Below, piece by piece: positions 8,490 to 19,676 of a DNA stretch of 64,000 bases (its first letter is position 1; the number at the start of each line of letters is the position of its first letter). Both the position numbers and the translations under genes were made by a program. The DNA is from Proteus alimentorum. GTDB lineage: Bacteria; Pseudomonadota; Gammaproteobacteria; Enterobacterales; Enterobacteriaceae. The DNA lies in contig NZ_NBVR01000026.1 of NCBI RefSeq assembly GCF_002607735.1, positions 124,001 to 188,000 of the forward strand. Direction: 5' to 3'. The notes below the pieces were generated by a model, which saw nothing but the letters and a program-made list of their open reading frames with translations, did not search any database and was not told where the DNA came from.

Positions 8490-9344
8490 ATGAAAGCTGA
8501 CAGCCCTTTTAATTTATTATCACCTGCAGATATGGCAAAAGTTGCCGATGATGCATGTTGTTATAAAGCAAATAAACAGATCCCAACGACTTACTTATCT
8601 GCATTTACTGCGGGAATGTTTATATCCATTGCTTTTGTTTTTTATATTACTGCTACTACAGGTACCGCATCTGTTCCATTTGGGCTGGCTAAATTAGTCG
8701 GTGGGATCTGCTTCTCTCTGGGGTTAATGCTCGTTATCGTTTGTGGCGCGGACTTATTCACCTCAACTGTTCTGACTATTATTCCTAAAGCAACCGGACG
8801 TATATCTTGGGGCAAAATGTTTGCTAACTGGATAAATGTCTATCTTGGTAACTTTGTTGGCGCACTCTTTTTTGTCGCCTTAATGTGGTTTGCTGGTCAG
8901 TATATGGCCGCAAATGGGCTTTGGGGGCTGAATGTTTTACAAACTGCACAACATAAACTAGAGCACACGTTTATTGAAGCAGTCTGTTTAGGTATTCTAG
9001 CTAACTTAATGGTCTGTCTTGCAGTATGGATGAGCTATGCAGGTCGTACACTGATTGACAAGCTTTTTGCACTGATTTTACCTATCGGCATGTTCGTTGC
9101 TAGTGGTTTTGAGCACAGTATCGCTAACATGTTCCTTATTCCTTTAGGTATTGTTATTAAGAATTTTGCACCCGCAGAATTCTGGACTAAAGTAGGTGCA
9201 TCATCCGAACAATTTTCAAATTTAACTGTATCAAATTTTCTCTCTCATAATTTATTACCTGTCACTATCGGTAACATTATTGGCGGAGCAGTCCTAGTTG
9301 GTCTGGTATACTGGTTAATGCATCTGCGCGGTGACAAACATTAA
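8490..9344 (+). CDS. focA: Formate channel FocA
   Basis: Pentameric inner-membrane formate/nitrite transporter (FNT) family channel that moves formate in and out during fermentation. The 284-residue protein begins MKADSPFNLLSPADMAKVAD, with six hydrophobic helices. It also has the family blocks GADLFTSTVLTIIPKATGRI, NWINVYLGNFVGALFFVALM and SGFEHSIANMFLIPLGI, which contains the gating-histidine region. It is followed 54 bp later by pflB and is expected to be co-transcribed from the upstream FNR-type promoter. An AAGAGAG sequence precedes the ATG. Confidence 0.97.
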   Translation: MKADSPFNLLSPADMAKVADDACCYKANKQIPTTYLSAFTAGMFISIAFVFYITATTGTASVPFGLAKLVGGICFSLGLMLVIVCGADLFTSTVLTIIPKATGRISWGKMFANWINVYLGNFVGALFFVALMWFAGQYMAANGLWGLNVLQTAQHKLEHTFIEAVCLGILANLMVCLAVWMSYAGRTLIDKLFALILPIGMFVASGFEHSIANMFLIPLGIVIKNFAPAEFWTKVGASSEQFSNLTVSNFLSHNLLPVTIGNIIGGAVLVGLVYWLMHLRGDKH

Positions 9345-9398
9345 TCCGTGCAGGTATGACTGATTTCTTAAGTTCCATTGTAAAAAGGTAGAAGTATC

Positions 9399-11681
9399 AT
9401 GTCTGATTTAAATGAAAAATTTGCTGAAGCATGGAAAGGTTTTTCTGAAGGTGAATGGCAGAACGGTGTTAACGTTCGTGACTTTATTCAAAAAAACTAC
9501 ACTCCATATGAAGGCGACGAATCTTTCCTAGCAGGTTCCACTAAAGCAACTGATACACTTTGGGAACAAGTTATGGAAGGCATCAAAATCGAAAACCGCA
9601 CGCATGCGCCGGTTGATTTTGATACTTCTGTTGCTTCAACTATCACATCTCACGATGCGGGTTACATCACTAAAGATTTAGAACAAATCGTAGGTTTACA
9701 GACTGATGCACCTCTGAAACGTGCGATCATCCCATTCGGTGGTATCCGTATGGTTGAAAGTTCTTGCCACGCTTACAACCGTGAGCTGGATCCAGAACTG
9801 AAAAAAATCTTTACTAATTACCGTAAAACTCATAACCAAGGCGTTTTCGATGTTTATACTCCAGACATCATGAAATGCCGTAAATCTGGTATCTTAACAG
9901 GTTTACCAGATGCATATGGTCGTGGTCGTATCATCGGTGACTACCGTCGTGTTGCACTGTACGGTATTGAGTTCCTGCGTAAAGATAAATTTGCCCAATT
10001 CACCTCTTTACAAGAAAGAATGGAAAAAGGCGAAGATCTGGAAATGACTATCCAACTGCGTGAAGAAATCGCAGAGCAGCACGCTGCTTTAGGTCAAATC
10101 CAAGAAATGGCTGCGAAATACGGTTACGATATTTCTCGCCCAGCTCAAAACGCGAAAGAAGCAGTACAATGGACTTACTTCGGTTACTTAGCCGCTGTTA
10201 AATCTCAAAACGGTGCTGCAATGTCATTTGGTCGTGTATCTACTTTCTTAGATATCTACATCCAACGTGATATTGAAGCGGGTCTACTGACAGAAGAACA
10301 AGCTCAGGAATTAATTGACCACTTAGTCATGAAATTACGTATGGTTCGTTTCTTACGTACTCCTGAATATGATGAACTGTTCTCTGGTGACCCAATCTGG
10401 GCAACGGAATCTTTAGCAGGTATGGGTTTAGATGGCCGTACTCTGGTCACTAAGAATACTTTCCGTTTCTTAAATACCCTGTACACAATGGGTCCATCAC
10501 CAGAACCAAACATGACCATCCTGTGGTCAGAACAACTGCCTATCAACTTCAAAAAATACGCAGCGAAAGTCTCAATCGATACTTCTTCAATCCAGTACGA
10601 AAATGATGACTTAATGCGCCCTGATTTCGACAGCGATGACTATGCAATCGCATGTTGTGTTAGCCCAATGGTTGTTGGTAAACAAATGCAGTTCTTCGGT
10701 GCTCGTGCAAACTTAGCGAAAACCTTACTGTATACCATCAATGGTGGTGTTGACGAAAAACTGAAAATCCAAGTAGGTCCAAAACATGCGCCAATCATGG
10801 ACGAAGTATTAAACTTCGATACCGTGATGAACCAAATGGATCACTTTATGGATTGGTTAGCAACTCAGTACGTAACTGCACTGAACGTTATCCACTACAT
10901 GCACGATAAATACAGCTATGAAGCAGCTCTGATGGCACTTCATGACCGTGACGTATATCGTACAATGGCATGTGGTATCGCAGGTCTGTCTGTTGCTGCT
11001 GACTCACTGTCTGCTATCAAATATGCAAAAGTTTCTCCAATCCGTGATGAAAACGGTTTAGCGATTGACTTCAAAATTGATGGCGAATACCCACAATTCG
11101 GTAACAACGATTCTCGTGTAGATGACATCGCTTGTGACTTAGTTGAACGTTTCATGAAGAAAATTCAGAAACTGCGTACATACCGTAATGCGGTACCTAC
11201 ACAGTCTATCCTGACTATCACTTCAAACGTTGTTTACGGTAAGAAAACAGGTAACACGCCAGACGGTCGTCGTGCAGGCGCACCATTCGGACCAGGTGCT
11301 AACCCAATGCACGGTCGTGACCAAAAAGGTGCGGTAGCTTCACTGACTTCAGTTGCTAAACTACCATTTGCTTATGCGAAAGACGGTATTTCTTACACCT
11401 TCTCAATCGTACCTAATGCATTAGGTAAAGATGATGATGTTCGTAAAGCGAACCTTGCTGGTCTGATGGACGGTTACTTCCACCACGAAGCAGGCATCGA
11501 AGGTGGTCAACACCTGAACGTCAACGTGATGAATCGTGAAATGCTGTTGGAAGCAATGGAAGACCCTGAGAAATATCCTCAGTTAACTATCCGTGTTTCT
11601 GGTTATGCAGTTCGCTTTAACTCACTGACTAAAGAGCAACAGCAAGACGTTATCACCCGTACATTTACACAAACAATGTAA
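9399..11681 (+). CDS. pflB: Formate C-acetyltransferase (pyruvate formate-lyase)
   Basis: Glycyl-radical enzyme cleaving pyruvate with CoA to acetyl-CoA and formate under anaerobiosis. The 760-residue length equals E. coli PflB. The catalytic cysteine pair lies in [11 protein letters not shown] (about 419-420) and the radical glycine in RVSGYAVRF (Gly735). [21 protein letters not shown] block precedes the C-terminus. The codon choice looks more uniform and optimised than in neighbours (many CGT, GGT, AAC), fitting a highly expressed gene. It sits between focA and pflA; a terminator follows, so PflB can be made in excess over its activase. Confidence 0.99.
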   Translation: MSDLNEKFAEAWKGFSEGEWQNGVNVRDFIQKNYTPYEGDESFLAGSTKATDTLWEQVMEGIKIENRTHAPVDFDTSVASTITSHDAGYITKDLEQIVGLQTDAPLKRAIIPFGGIRMVESSCHAYNRELDPELKKIFTNYRKTHNQGVFDVYTPDIMKCRKSGILTGLPDAYGRGRIIGDYRRVALYGIEFLRKDKFAQFTSLQERMEKGEDLEMTIQLREEIAEQHAALGQIQEMAAKYGYDISRPAQNAKEAVQWTYFGYLAAVKSQNGAAMSFGRVSTFLDIYIQRDIEAGLLTEEQAQELIDHLVMKLRMVRFLRTPEYDELFSGDPIWATESLAGMGLDGRTLVTKNTFRFLNTLYTMGPSPEPNMTILWSEQLPINFKKYAAKVSIDTSSIQYENDDLMRPDFDSDDYAIACCVSPMVVGKQMQFFGARANLAKTLLYTINGGVDEKLKIQVGPKHAPIMDEVLNFDTVMNQMDHFMDWLATQYVTALNVIHYMHDKYSYEAALMALHDRDVYRTMACGIAGLSVAADSLSAIKYAKVSPIRDENGLAIDFKIDGEYPQFGNNDSRVDDIACDLVERFMKKIQKLRTYRNAVPTQSILTITSNVVYGKKTGNTPDGRRAGAPFGPGANPMHGRDQKGAVASLTSVAKLPFAYAKDGISYTFSIVPNALGKDDDVRKANLAGLMDGYFHHEAGIEGGQHLNVNVMNREMLLEAMEDPEKYPQLTIRVSGYAVRFNSLTKEQQQDVITRTFTQTM

Positions 11682-11735
11682 TTTGATAACTCATGCATTT
11701 ATTTACTGAGAAAGTAGATAAAATCGCTTAGAATA

Positions 11736-11760
11736 AAGGCCCCTACTTTGGGGCCTTTTT
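11736..11760 (+). terminator. Rho-independent terminator between pflB and pflA
   Basis: AAGGCCCC (11736-11743) pairs with GGGGCCTT (11750-11757) around a six-base loop and runs into T5. It explains how pflA can be expressed at a lower level than pflB. Confidence 0.9.
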
Positions 11761-11787
11761 ATTAGACAGTTTTGGAGTAACCCTGTT

Positions 11788-12528
11788 ATGTCCGTACTTG
11801 GTCGTATCCACTCATTTGAATCCTGCGGTACTGTTGACGGTCCCGGAATACGTTTCATTGTTTTCTTTCAAGGATGCCTAATGAGATGCCTCTATTGTCA
11901 CAACCGTGACACATGGGATACTCATGGTGGGCAAATCGTCACAGTTGATGAACTAATGAAAGAGGCGGTTACCTATCGTCATTTTATGAATGCTTCTGGC
12001 GGCGGTGTTACTGCGTCAGGTGGCGAAGCAATTTTGCAAGCAGAATTTGTGCGTGATTGGTTCCGCGCTTGCCAGAAAGAAAATATCCATACCTGCCTAG
12101 ATACTAATGGCTTTGTTCGTCGTTATGATCCTGTTATTGATGAATTAATGGATGCTACTGACTTAGTGATGCTCGACCTAAAACAAGTCAATGATGAGAT
12201 CCACCAGAAACTGGTTGGCGTATCAAACCAGCGTACACTTGAATTCGCACGTTATCTAGCAAAACGAGGCCAAAAAACATGGGTTCGTTATGTTGTTGTA
12301 CCGGGTTGGTCTGATGATGATGATTCGGCTCATCGTTTAGGCGAATTTATTAAAGATATGAAAAATATTGAAAAAGTAGAACTTCTTCCTTACCACGAAC
12401 TTGGCAAACATAAATGGGTAGCTTTAGGAGAAGAATACAAGCTAGATGGCATTCACCCACCGTCAAAAGAGACGATGGAAAATGTAAAATCAATTCTTGA
12501 ATCTTATGGCCATAAAGTGATCTACTAA
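11788..12528 (+). CDS. pflA: Pyruvate formate-lyase 1-activating enzyme
   Basis: Radical SAM activase that abstracts a hydrogen from the PflB glycine using S-adenosylmethionine and a 4Fe-4S cluster. The 246-residue protein has the CX3CX2C cluster motif [13 protein letters not shown] (Cys30, Cys34, Cys37) and [16 protein letters not shown], the glycine-rich SAM-binding strand. The [12 protein letters not shown] segment near the C-terminus is typical of the family. An AGTTTTGGAGTAA ribosome-binding region precedes the ATG. It lies 106 bp after pflB, beyond a terminator, as in other enterobacteria. Confidence 0.98.
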   Translation: MSVLGRIHSFESCGTVDGPGIRFIVFFQGCLMRCLYCHNRDTWDTHGGQIVTVDELMKEAVTYRHFMNASGGGVTASGGEAILQAEFVRDWFRACQKENIHTCLDTNGFVRRYDPVIDELMDATDLVMLDLKQVNDEIHQKLVGVSNQRTLEFARYLAKRGQKTWVRYVVVPGWSDDDDSAHRLGEFIKDMKNIEKVELLPYHELGKHKWVALGEEYKLDGIHPPSKETMENVKSILESYGHKVIY

Positions 12529-12554
12529 GCTTTTCTACTTAAGATTAATTTAAG

Positions 12555-12584
12555 AAGCAGCACATCAAAGTGCTGCTTTTTTGT
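12555..12584 (+). terminator. Rho-independent terminator after pflA
   Basis: AAGCAGCAC (12555-12563) pairs with GTGCTGCTT (12570-12578) followed by a T-rich tract. It closes the focA-pflBA region. The remaining bases up to 12827 are A+T-rich with no recognised feature. Confidence 0.9.
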
Positions 12585-12827
12585 TTTTATATAATTAAAA
12601 ATATTCAAAATAAATAAAGTTATTTTTTAATTAGATGAAGTTAACTTAAATTATTTAAATCATTTTGTATTAATTAAAGAATGGCTGTCCCCACAAGTAA
12701 AAATATACATTCTAAGATTATCCTTATCCTATATTAAGTTGAATACAGTTGATTAATAACAAAACAAAAAGATATTATAGAAGGCTTATATTTATAAACT
12801 AAAGATATTGGGATTAAGGTACAGGAA

Positions 12828-13715
12828 ATGGAACAAGACAATAATTCATCGCTAATAGAACCACAAGAGGTATTTACACCTATTCCTCAAGCACGAGGCG
12901 CCTCAGGCGGAGTACGTTGGTTAGGACTGGGATGGGATTTAATAAAAGAACGTTTTTGGATGTGGATAGGTGTTATTATTATCTACTTTATCGTTAGTCT
13001 TATTATATCGACCATTCTTGGTTTTATTCCGCTAATAGGTCCAATCATATCACCTTTTATTACTACTGTATTAGCTACGGGCCTTATTGCCATTGCCCAT
13101 CAGCAATATGAAACCCGACGGATGGATGTTGATAATCTATTCTTTGGTTTTTATAACAAACGCTATCTAAGTATAATGGGCGCTTACGGTATTAGTTTCC
13201 TTATTTTTCTGTTTGGGATTATTCTCGCAGTTATTATCTCTGGTGCAGCCATGATGGACGTTATCTATGCGGCTTCTAGTGATTACTCTGAAGAAATTAT
13301 TGCTGAAATGATGGCTGATAACACATCAGGTTTTACTCTATTTATCATTATTATTGCTATTTTCGGTACAATTAGTACTGCTGCATATTGGTTTGTCCCT
13401 GCGTTAATATTAGTCAACGGCTATAAAGCACTCCCTGCTGTTAAAGCGAGCCTTTCGGCAGTAAAAATAAATTTAGCAGGTGGGTTCTTCTTCTTTATTT
13501 TACTGTTATTTATTCTGGCCGTGAGTGTTATTCCATTTGGTTTAGGGTTATTAATTACTATTCCTCTTTCTTACACTGCGATGTATGGCTCTTATCGTGA
13601 CGTTTTTTATCACCATAATGTAGGCAACCAAGGAAATAATGGTGGAAACGATGGAAATGGAACGATTTCTCTAAATAAAACTGCTGAATCCAATATTGGC
13701 AAATTAGTCAGTTAA
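12828..13715 (+). CDS. BPSS1780-like inner-membrane protein of unknown function
   Basis: A 295-residue polytopic protein. A short soluble N-terminus (about 1-40) is followed by GWDLIKERFWMWIGVIIIYF and four to six hydrophobic helices, with a cytoplasmic-looking QQYETRRMDVDNLFFGF loop, and ends in a glycine/asparagine-rich tail (GNQGNNGGNDGNG). The pattern fits the BPSS1780 family of uncharacterised membrane proteins; that assignment is from memory of the family. It is a single gene between pflA and the opposed met genes, bounded by terminators, in a place occupied by other genes in E. coli. No enzymatic motif is visible. Confidence 0.7.
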   Translation: MEQDNNSSLIEPQEVFTPIPQARGASGGVRWLGLGWDLIKERFWMWIGVIIIYFIVSLIISTILGFIPLIGPIISPFITTVLATGLIAIAHQQYETRRMDVDNLFFGFYNKRYLSIMGAYGISFLIFLFGIILAVIISGAAMMDVIYAASSDYSEEIIAEMMADNTSGFTLFIIIIAIFGTISTAAYWFVPALILVNGYKALPAVKASLSAVKINLAGGFFFFILLLFILAVSVIPFGLGLLITIPLSYTAMYGSYRDVFYHHNVGNQGNNGGNDGNGTISLNKTAESNIGKLVS

Positions 13716-13736
13716 TTCTTAGCATTAACTGACTTA

Positions 13737-13766
13737 AGTACCACCTCTAAAAGAGGTGGTACTTTA
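13737..13766 (+). terminator. Rho-independent terminator after the BPSS1780-like gene
   Basis: AGTACCACCTCT (13737-13748) pairs perfectly with AGAGGTGGTACT (13752-13763) around AAA and is followed by TT. A second hairpin (GTCAGTTAA with TTAACTGAC, 13707-13733) overlaps the stop codon just upstream. Confidence 0.8.
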
Positions 13767-13996
13767 CTAATCGATGTAACTGCTGTTTAAAAACTATCAT
13801 AGAGTATGCTCTTTTGTAAGGTTCTTATTAAATAGGGATGCCTTAAAATAACGGAGGTAAATTCAAGCAATAGATCTAATTTAACAGCATAAATAGGATC
13901 TGCCGTGATCGGTTTAACCAAAGACGGATTGCGTTATATTCTTGTTAAATAGTCATTTCTTTATTAAAATCCTCTTTATAGTCTCCCTATAATAAA

Positions 13997-14028
13997 CAAA
14001 AAAAGTGGCATAATTTCTTACACCACTC
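13997..14028 (-). terminator. Probable terminator after metQ
   Basis: On the minus strand AGTGG and CCACT form a short stem followed by seven T. The stem is only 5-6 bp with a 14-base loop, so this is weaker than the other terminators in the window. Confidence 0.45.
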
Positions 14029-14057
14029 TTTGATACATTAACTTGAGAATCGATTGA

Positions 14058-14882
14058 TTATGGAACTGGAACTGCCTCACCTTTAAAGGTATCCAAAATA
14101 AATTTTTTGGTTTCCGGTGCTTTTAGCTGCGCCATTAATTTAGCGATACGCGGATCGTTTTTATCTTCTTCTCTTATAACAACCACATTGGCAAACTTAC
14201 TGTTAGCCGCAGGCTCTGTATAAATAACTTCTTTAGTTAAATCAAGCCCTGCATTAATGGCAAAGTGCCCATCAATAGAAGCGGCATCCGCTTCACCATT
14301 TTTGTAAATTTGTGGCAATAATGGGCCGTCATAAGTAAATAAAAACTTAATGTTGCGAGGATTCTCAACAATATCATCAATCGTAGAATCATCAGGATCA
14401 ATGCCACCTCGCAATTTAATTAATCCCTCATCTTGGAACAATTTTAATATATGTCCATGCTGTGCCAGATTATTACTACTAATCATTTTTGCACCATTAG
14501 GTAAATCTTGTAAGCTTTTATATTTCTGCGAGAAAAAACGATATGGGTGCATATGCACTGCGCCTGCTGATACTAATTTCCAATCTGGGTGATCAGCAAG
14601 TGTTTTATTTAAATAAGGCACATGTTGAAAGAAATTTGCATCTAATTCTTTTTCTGCTAATGCCTGATTAGGAATAATATAGTCATTGAAAATTCGAATA
14701 TCTAACTCTAATCCTTCTTTTGCTAATTGTGGTTTAATAAATTCTAAAATTTCCGCATGAGGCGTACTTGATGCACCGATAATTAATTTATTTTCTGATT
14801 TTTCATCTGATGGTTTACAAGCAGAGAGTGCTAGGCTAATAAGTAGCAGTGATCCCAGTTTTTTAAATACTGTTAATTTCAT
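14058..14882 (-). CDS. metQ: Methionine ABC transporter substrate-binding lipoprotein
   Basis: Periplasm-facing lipoprotein that binds D/L-methionine for the MetNI importer. The 274-residue product has a lipoprotein signal ending in LSAC (Cys22), then the NlpA/MetQ fold with LIIGASSTPHAEILEFIKPQ, FFQHVPYLNKTL and AASIDGHFAINAGLDLTKE. It is the third gene of a minus-strand metN-metI-metQ operon, 50 bp after metI. Substrate choice within the NlpA family is inferred from the partner genes and from the MetJ-like operator upstream of metN. It is shorter than no family norm, so it appears intact. Confidence 0.92.
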   Translation of the reverse strand: MKLTVFKKLGSLLLISLALSACKPSDEKSENKLIIGASSTPHAEILEFIKPQLAKEGLELDIRIFNDYIIPNQALAEKELDANFFQHVPYLNKTLADHPDWKLVSAGAVHMHPYRFFSQKYKSLQDLPNGAKMISSNNLAQHGHILKLFQDEGLIKLRGGIDPDDSTIDDIVENPRNIKFLFTYDGPLLPQIYKNGEADAASIDGHFAINAGLDLTKEVIYTEPAANSKFANVVVIREEDKNDPRIAKLMAQLKAPETKKFILDTFKGEAVPVP

Positions 14883-14932
14883 TGTTATAACCTTATTTTT
14901 AAATTTGATTTTTAATTGAATTAATTTTTTAA

Positions 14933-15619
14933 TTAGCGTTTATCTATATTTCTTACAACACTATCTCCCAATAACTGAATACATAACACAATAAATAAAA
15001 TCACTAATGTTGCAATCCAAACCACATCAAGATGGCTGCGCTGAAACCCTTCTAAATAAGCTAAATTGCCTAACCCACCTGCACCTATTGCACCAGCAAC
15101 GGCCGTTCCACCGACTAAAGAAATGAATGTTACCGTTAAACCAGAAACAAGCGCGGGTGAAGATTCGGGTAATAACACCTTAAGTATTAAAGTCGGTAGA
15201 TTAGCGCCCATAGAGAGGCTTGCTTCTATTACACCTTTGTCTACTTCACGTAATGCTAATTCAACTAATCGAGCATAAAAAGCGGCAGCTGAAATCACTA
15301 ATGCAGGTAGTGCTGCATTAACACCTAAGATGGTTCCCACAATTAATTTAGTAAAAGGAAATAATAAAATAATTAAAATAATAAAAGGAACTGCTCTAAA
15401 TATATTTACAACGAACGAAATTATTCTATATATAGAAATATTTTCTTTATAACCCTCTTTGGCTGTTAAAAATAATGCCACACCAATTAAAATCCCTAAT
15501 AAGCAGGATAATGCTCCAGAAACCAATGTCATATATAATGTATTTAATGTCTCTTCACCTAATACATTGAGTTTTAAATGAGGCAAATAGCTATTAACCC
15601 AACTTTGTATTTCATCCAT
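14933..15619 (-). CDS. metI: Methionine ABC transporter permease
   Basis: Inner-membrane permease of the MetNIQ importer. The 228-residue protein has about five membrane helices and the EAA-type coupling motif in IEASLSMGANLPTLILKVLLPE. GGTAVAGAIGAGGLGNLAYLEG follows, which is characteristic of MetI. Its ATG lies one base after the metN stop codon, so translation is likely coupled. Sequence is A+T-rich with many ATA/AAT codons in the central part. Confidence 0.94.
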   Translation of the reverse strand: MDEIQSWVNSYLPHLKLNVLGEETLNTLYMTLVSGALSCLLGILIGVALFLTAKEGYKENISIYRIISFVVNIFRAVPFIILIILLFPFTKLIVGTILGVNAALPALVISAAAFYARLVELALREVDKGVIEASLSMGANLPTLILKVLLPESSPALVSGLTVTFISLVGGTAVAGAIGAGGLGNLAYLEGFQRSHLDVVWIATLVILFIVLCIQLLGDSVVRNIDKR

Positions 15620-15620
15620 A

Positions 15621-16616
15621 TCACACGACCGCTATATCAAATTTATTATTCTCAAGATATTGGATAATTTCATCCGATTTATTATTTAGCTGTAAATAAA
15701 TAAACCCGTTATCTTGTGAAAAACTGCCTTTTATTAAATTAACAGGTTCATTAAATTTAGAAATTAAATCATAAAGTAAATAGTCATATTTTTTACCCTC
15801 TTTCAGTAACAGTTTTATTACTGTGTTTTGCTGTTTTATATTATCAATATCATCACTGTTATCTGTTACATGTACGGATTGTGATAAAAACTGCTGTGTC
15901 ACTTTATGTTTTGGTTGGTTAAATATTTTGACTACTTCGCCCTGTTCAATTATTTTTCCTTGCTCAATAACTGCGACTTTGTTGCATATCGCTTTTACAA
16001 CTTGCATTTCATGCGTGATCAACACAATCGTAATATTCATTTTTTTATTAATTTCAGCGAGCAGTGCCAAAATTGTTTGTGTTGTTTTTGGATCTAATGC
16101 AGATGTTGCTTCATCACATAATAAAACATCAGGATTGTTTGCTAACGCTCTAGCAATACCAACACGTTGTTTTTGCCCACCACTTAATGTTGATGGATAT
16201 TCATCAGCTTTATCAGCAAGCCCAACTAACTCCATTAATTCAGTCGCACGTTGAAAGCGTTGCTTTTTATCTGATCCTGAAATTTCGAGTGGAAATTCAA
16301 TATTCTCTCTAACTGTGCGTGACCATAGCAAATTGAAATGTTGAAATATCATACCAATTGAGTGACGGATTTTACGGATCTCACGTTCACTGCTGGTAGT
16401 AATGTTGTATTTACCAACAATCACTTCCCCTTGTGTTACAGGCTCTAAGCGATTCAATAAACGAATTAAGCTACTTTTCCCAGCACCACTATAACCAATG
16501 ATGCCAAAGATATCTCCCTGCTCAATATTCAAATTAATATCATCAACAGCAATAGTTTGCTTTTTCCCTCGCTGATAAATTTTGCTGACATTTTTTAGTG
16601 TTATCATTTTAATCAA
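15621..16616 (-). CDS. metN: Methionine ABC transporter ATP-binding protein
   Basis: ATPase of the methionine importer. The 331-residue protein starts MIKMITLKNVSKIYQRG and has Walker [15 protein letters not shown], signature LSGGQKQRVGIARAL and Walker B VLLCDEATSALD. A C-terminal NIL/ACT-like regulatory domain follows (about 250-331), which in E. coli MetN binds methionine and inhibits transport. It is the first gene of metNIQ; four tandem MetJ-like boxes lie 14 bp upstream of the start. An alternative ATG at codon 4 is possible. Confidence 0.95.
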   Translation of the reverse strand: MIKMITLKNVSKIYQRGKKQTIAVDDINLNIEQGDIFGIIGYSGAGKSSLIRLLNRLEPVTQGEVIVGKYNITTSSEREIRKIRHSIGMIFQHFNLLWSRTVRENIEFPLEISGSDKKQRFQRATELMELVGLADKADEYPSTLSGGQKQRVGIARALANNPDVLLCDEATSALDPKTTQTILALLAEINKKMNITIVLITHEMQVVKAICNKVAVIEQGKIIEQGEVVKIFNQPKHKVTQQFLSQSVHVTDNSDDIDNIKQQNTVIKLLLKEGKKYDYLLYDLISKFNEPVNLIKGSFSQDNGFIYLQLNNKSDEIIQYLENNKFDIAVV

Positions 16617-16629
16617 CCCATCATTAAAT

Positions 16630-16661
16630 AGAAATCCAGATGGCTAAACATCTAGAAATCC
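16630..16661 (-). promoter_or_regulatory. Four tandem MetJ-like met boxes upstream of metN
   Basis: Plus-strand octamers AGAAATCC, AGATGGCT, AAACATCT and AGAAATCC lie end to end at 16630-16661. Against the MetJ consensus AGACGTCT they match at 5, 6, 6 and 5 of 8 positions. MetJ binds tandem 8-bp boxes co-operatively, and the array sits between a candidate promoter and metN. Repression by methionine/SAM is inferred. Confidence 0.7.
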
Positions 16662-16690
16662 AAATTAATGTTAGTGAGAGAAATTGTCAA
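16662..16690 (-). promoter_or_regulatory. Candidate metNIQ promoter
   Basis: On the minus strand a perfect TTGACA -35 (plus positions 16685-16690) is followed after 17 bases by TAATTT (16662-16667), a weak -10. The start of transcription would fall in the MetJ-like array, which suits repression by steric block. Confidence 0.5.
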
Positions 16691-16851
16691 GCAGGGAATG
16701 AAAATGTGATAAATAAAAATGATATACCTTAGAATTAAATTATTTTTAACACCCTCTTTATTGATGATTAACTCTATAAAGACCCAATTAACCAGCCTTA
16801 ACTATCAGCATAGAACAAATTGGTAGTGATAAATGTTTAATGCGGGGCAAT

Positions 16852-16879
16852 AAAAAACCCCCTGCCTAAGCAGAGGGTT
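16852..16879 (-). terminator. Rho-independent terminator after serS
   Basis: On the minus strand AACCCTCTGC pairs with GCAGGGGGTT (one mismatch, four-base loop) and runs into TTTTTTA. It starts about 30 bp beyond the serS stop codon. Confidence 0.88.
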
Positions 16880-16911
16880 AAATTATTAAAACTCAGTTAA
16901 TTAGATAATAA

Positions 16912-18225
<1,314 letters not shown>

Positions 18226-18319
18226 TTAATAAAAACCTTCTCTCCTATCTTATAAAAAAGATATCTGAGACAAGGCATAGTTAAGAAATTAATGATAATT
18301 GAATAACCTTACCGCATCT

Positions 18320-19669
18320 TTACATTTTGCGATAGCGTTTTGTCGTACTATTTTGATCTTGCTGAGCAAGCCAGTCTAATTTCTCTGCAAGCTTGATCTC
18401 TAACCCTCTTTTCACAGGGTAATAGTACTGTGTATCAGCCATTTCTTTAGGAAAATAGACCTCACCCGCAGCATAAGCATTAGGCTCATCATGGGCGTAC
18501 CGATATTCAGCACCAAGCCCCATTTCTTTCATTAATTTTGTTGGTGCATTACGCAAATGCTCAGGTACATCATAATCAGGTTTACTTTTAGCATCAGCAA
18601 TGGCTGCTTTAAATGCGGTATAAACAGCATTACTTTTGGGAGCACAAGCCAAATATACAATTGCTTGTGCAATGGCGCGCTCACCCTCTGCGGGGCCAAC
18701 ACGCGTAAAGCAATCCCATGCAGCAATTGCCACTTGCATCGCGCGAGGATCGGCGTTGCCCACATCTTCTGATGCAATTGCCAATAAACGACGAGCAACA
18801 TAAAGCGGATCGCCGCCAGCTGTTATGATCCTTGCATACCAGTAAAGCGCAGCATCAGGTGCCGATCCCCTGACTGATTTATGTAATGCAGAAATAAGAT
18901 CGTAAAAACGATCACCTTTATTATCAAAACGAGCACTCCGCTCACCACTGATTTCTGTCAGTAGTGCTGGTGTTAATACGCGTTTTCCTTGATTATCAAC
19001 TTCAGCGATATCCGCCATCATTTCAAGTAAATTCAATGAACGACGCGCATCACCATTAACCAATTGTGCAATCATTTTACGTGTATCATCTGGCAGGATA
19101 ATATTGCGCCCGCCTAAACCTCGTTCGAGATCGTCCAGCGCTTGTTGTAGCACTTGCTCAATATCCGTTTCGGTTAATGAACGTAATAGATAAACCCTTG
19201 CTCTGGATAGCAACGCCGAATTTAATTCAAAAGAGGGATTTTCTGTTGTTGCACCAATAAAAGTGATTGTACCGTCTTCGATATGAGGCAAAAAGGCATC
19301 TTGTTGACTCTTATTAAAACGATGAACTTCATCAACAAACAGGATCGTTCTGCGCCCTGCATTGCGGTTTTGGCGCGCAATTTCAATAGACTCTCTGATT
19401 TCTTTAATACCCGATGTTACCGCAGATAATCGTTCTATATCAGCTTGCGCATAGCGACCAATGATCTCAGCAAGGGTGGTTTTACCCGTGCCAGGAGGCC
19501 CCCATAAGATCATGGAATGCAATTGACCCGCTTTAATCGCACGAGGTAATGGTTTACCTTCGGCAAGTAAATGAGTTTGTCCGATATATTGTTCCAACGT
19601 TTCAGGTCGCATTCTTGCGGCTAAAGGTTGGAACTCATTGCGTGAAAAATCGAGTGATAAATTACTCAA
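18320..19669 (-). CDS. rarA: Replication-associated recombination protein RarA (AAA+ ATPase)
   Basis: AAA+ ATPase of the RarA/MgsA/WRNIP1 family that acts at stalled forks and associates with SeqA and SSB. It carries Walker [17 protein letters not shown], Walker [16 protein letters not shown], sensor 1 [20 protein letters not shown], and a C-terminal tetramerisation domain. I chose the TTG at 19669. It gives the family N-terminus ([20 protein letters not shown]) and has GAGG five bases upstream, whereas an in-frame ATG at 19693 adds eight non-family residues and overlaps lolA by 17 bases. The gene directly follows lolA, as in E. coli. Confidence 0.95.
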   Translation of the reverse strand: MSNLSLDFSRNEFQPLAARMRPETLEQYIGQTHLLAEGKPLPRAIKAGQLHSMILWGPPGTGKTTLAEIIGRYAQADIERLSAVTSGIKEIRESIEIARQNRNAGRRTILFVDEVHRFNKSQQDAFLPHIEDGTITFIGATTENPSFELNSALLSRARVYLLRSLTETDIEQVLQQALDDLERGLGGRNIILPDDTRKMIAQLVNGDARRSLNLLEMMADIAEVDNQGKRVLTPALLTEISGERSARFDNKGDRFYDLISALHKSVRGSAPDAALYWYARIITAGGDPLYVARRLLAIASEDVGNADPRAMQVAIAAWDCFTRVGPAEGERAIAQAIVYLACAPKSNAVYTAFKAAIADAKSKPDYDVPEHLRNAPTKLMKEMGLGAEYRYAHDEPNAYAAGEVYFPKEMADTQYYYPVKRGLEIKLAEKLDWLAQQDQNSTTKRYRKM

Positions 19670-19676
19670 AATATCC

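Larger units (their letters stand above)
13716..14057. other. Convergent intergenic region (342 bp)
   Basis: Contains the terminator of the BPSS1780-like gene and a weak metQ terminator. A short open stretch near 13902-13952 reads SAVIGLTKDGLRYILVK before a stop, without a ribosome-binding site or family match. It could be a decayed gene fragment but is too short to call. Confidence 0.5.

Noticed and set aside
13902-13952. Short reading frame SAVIGLTKDGLRYILVK in the BPSS1780-metQ gap
   Set aside because: No start with a ribosome-binding site and too short to assign to a family; possibly a decayed gene fragment, but unsupported.
15823-16254. 143-codon ORF opposite metN
   Set aside because: Cysteine-rich shadow of an unmistakable ABC ATPase gene on the minus strand.
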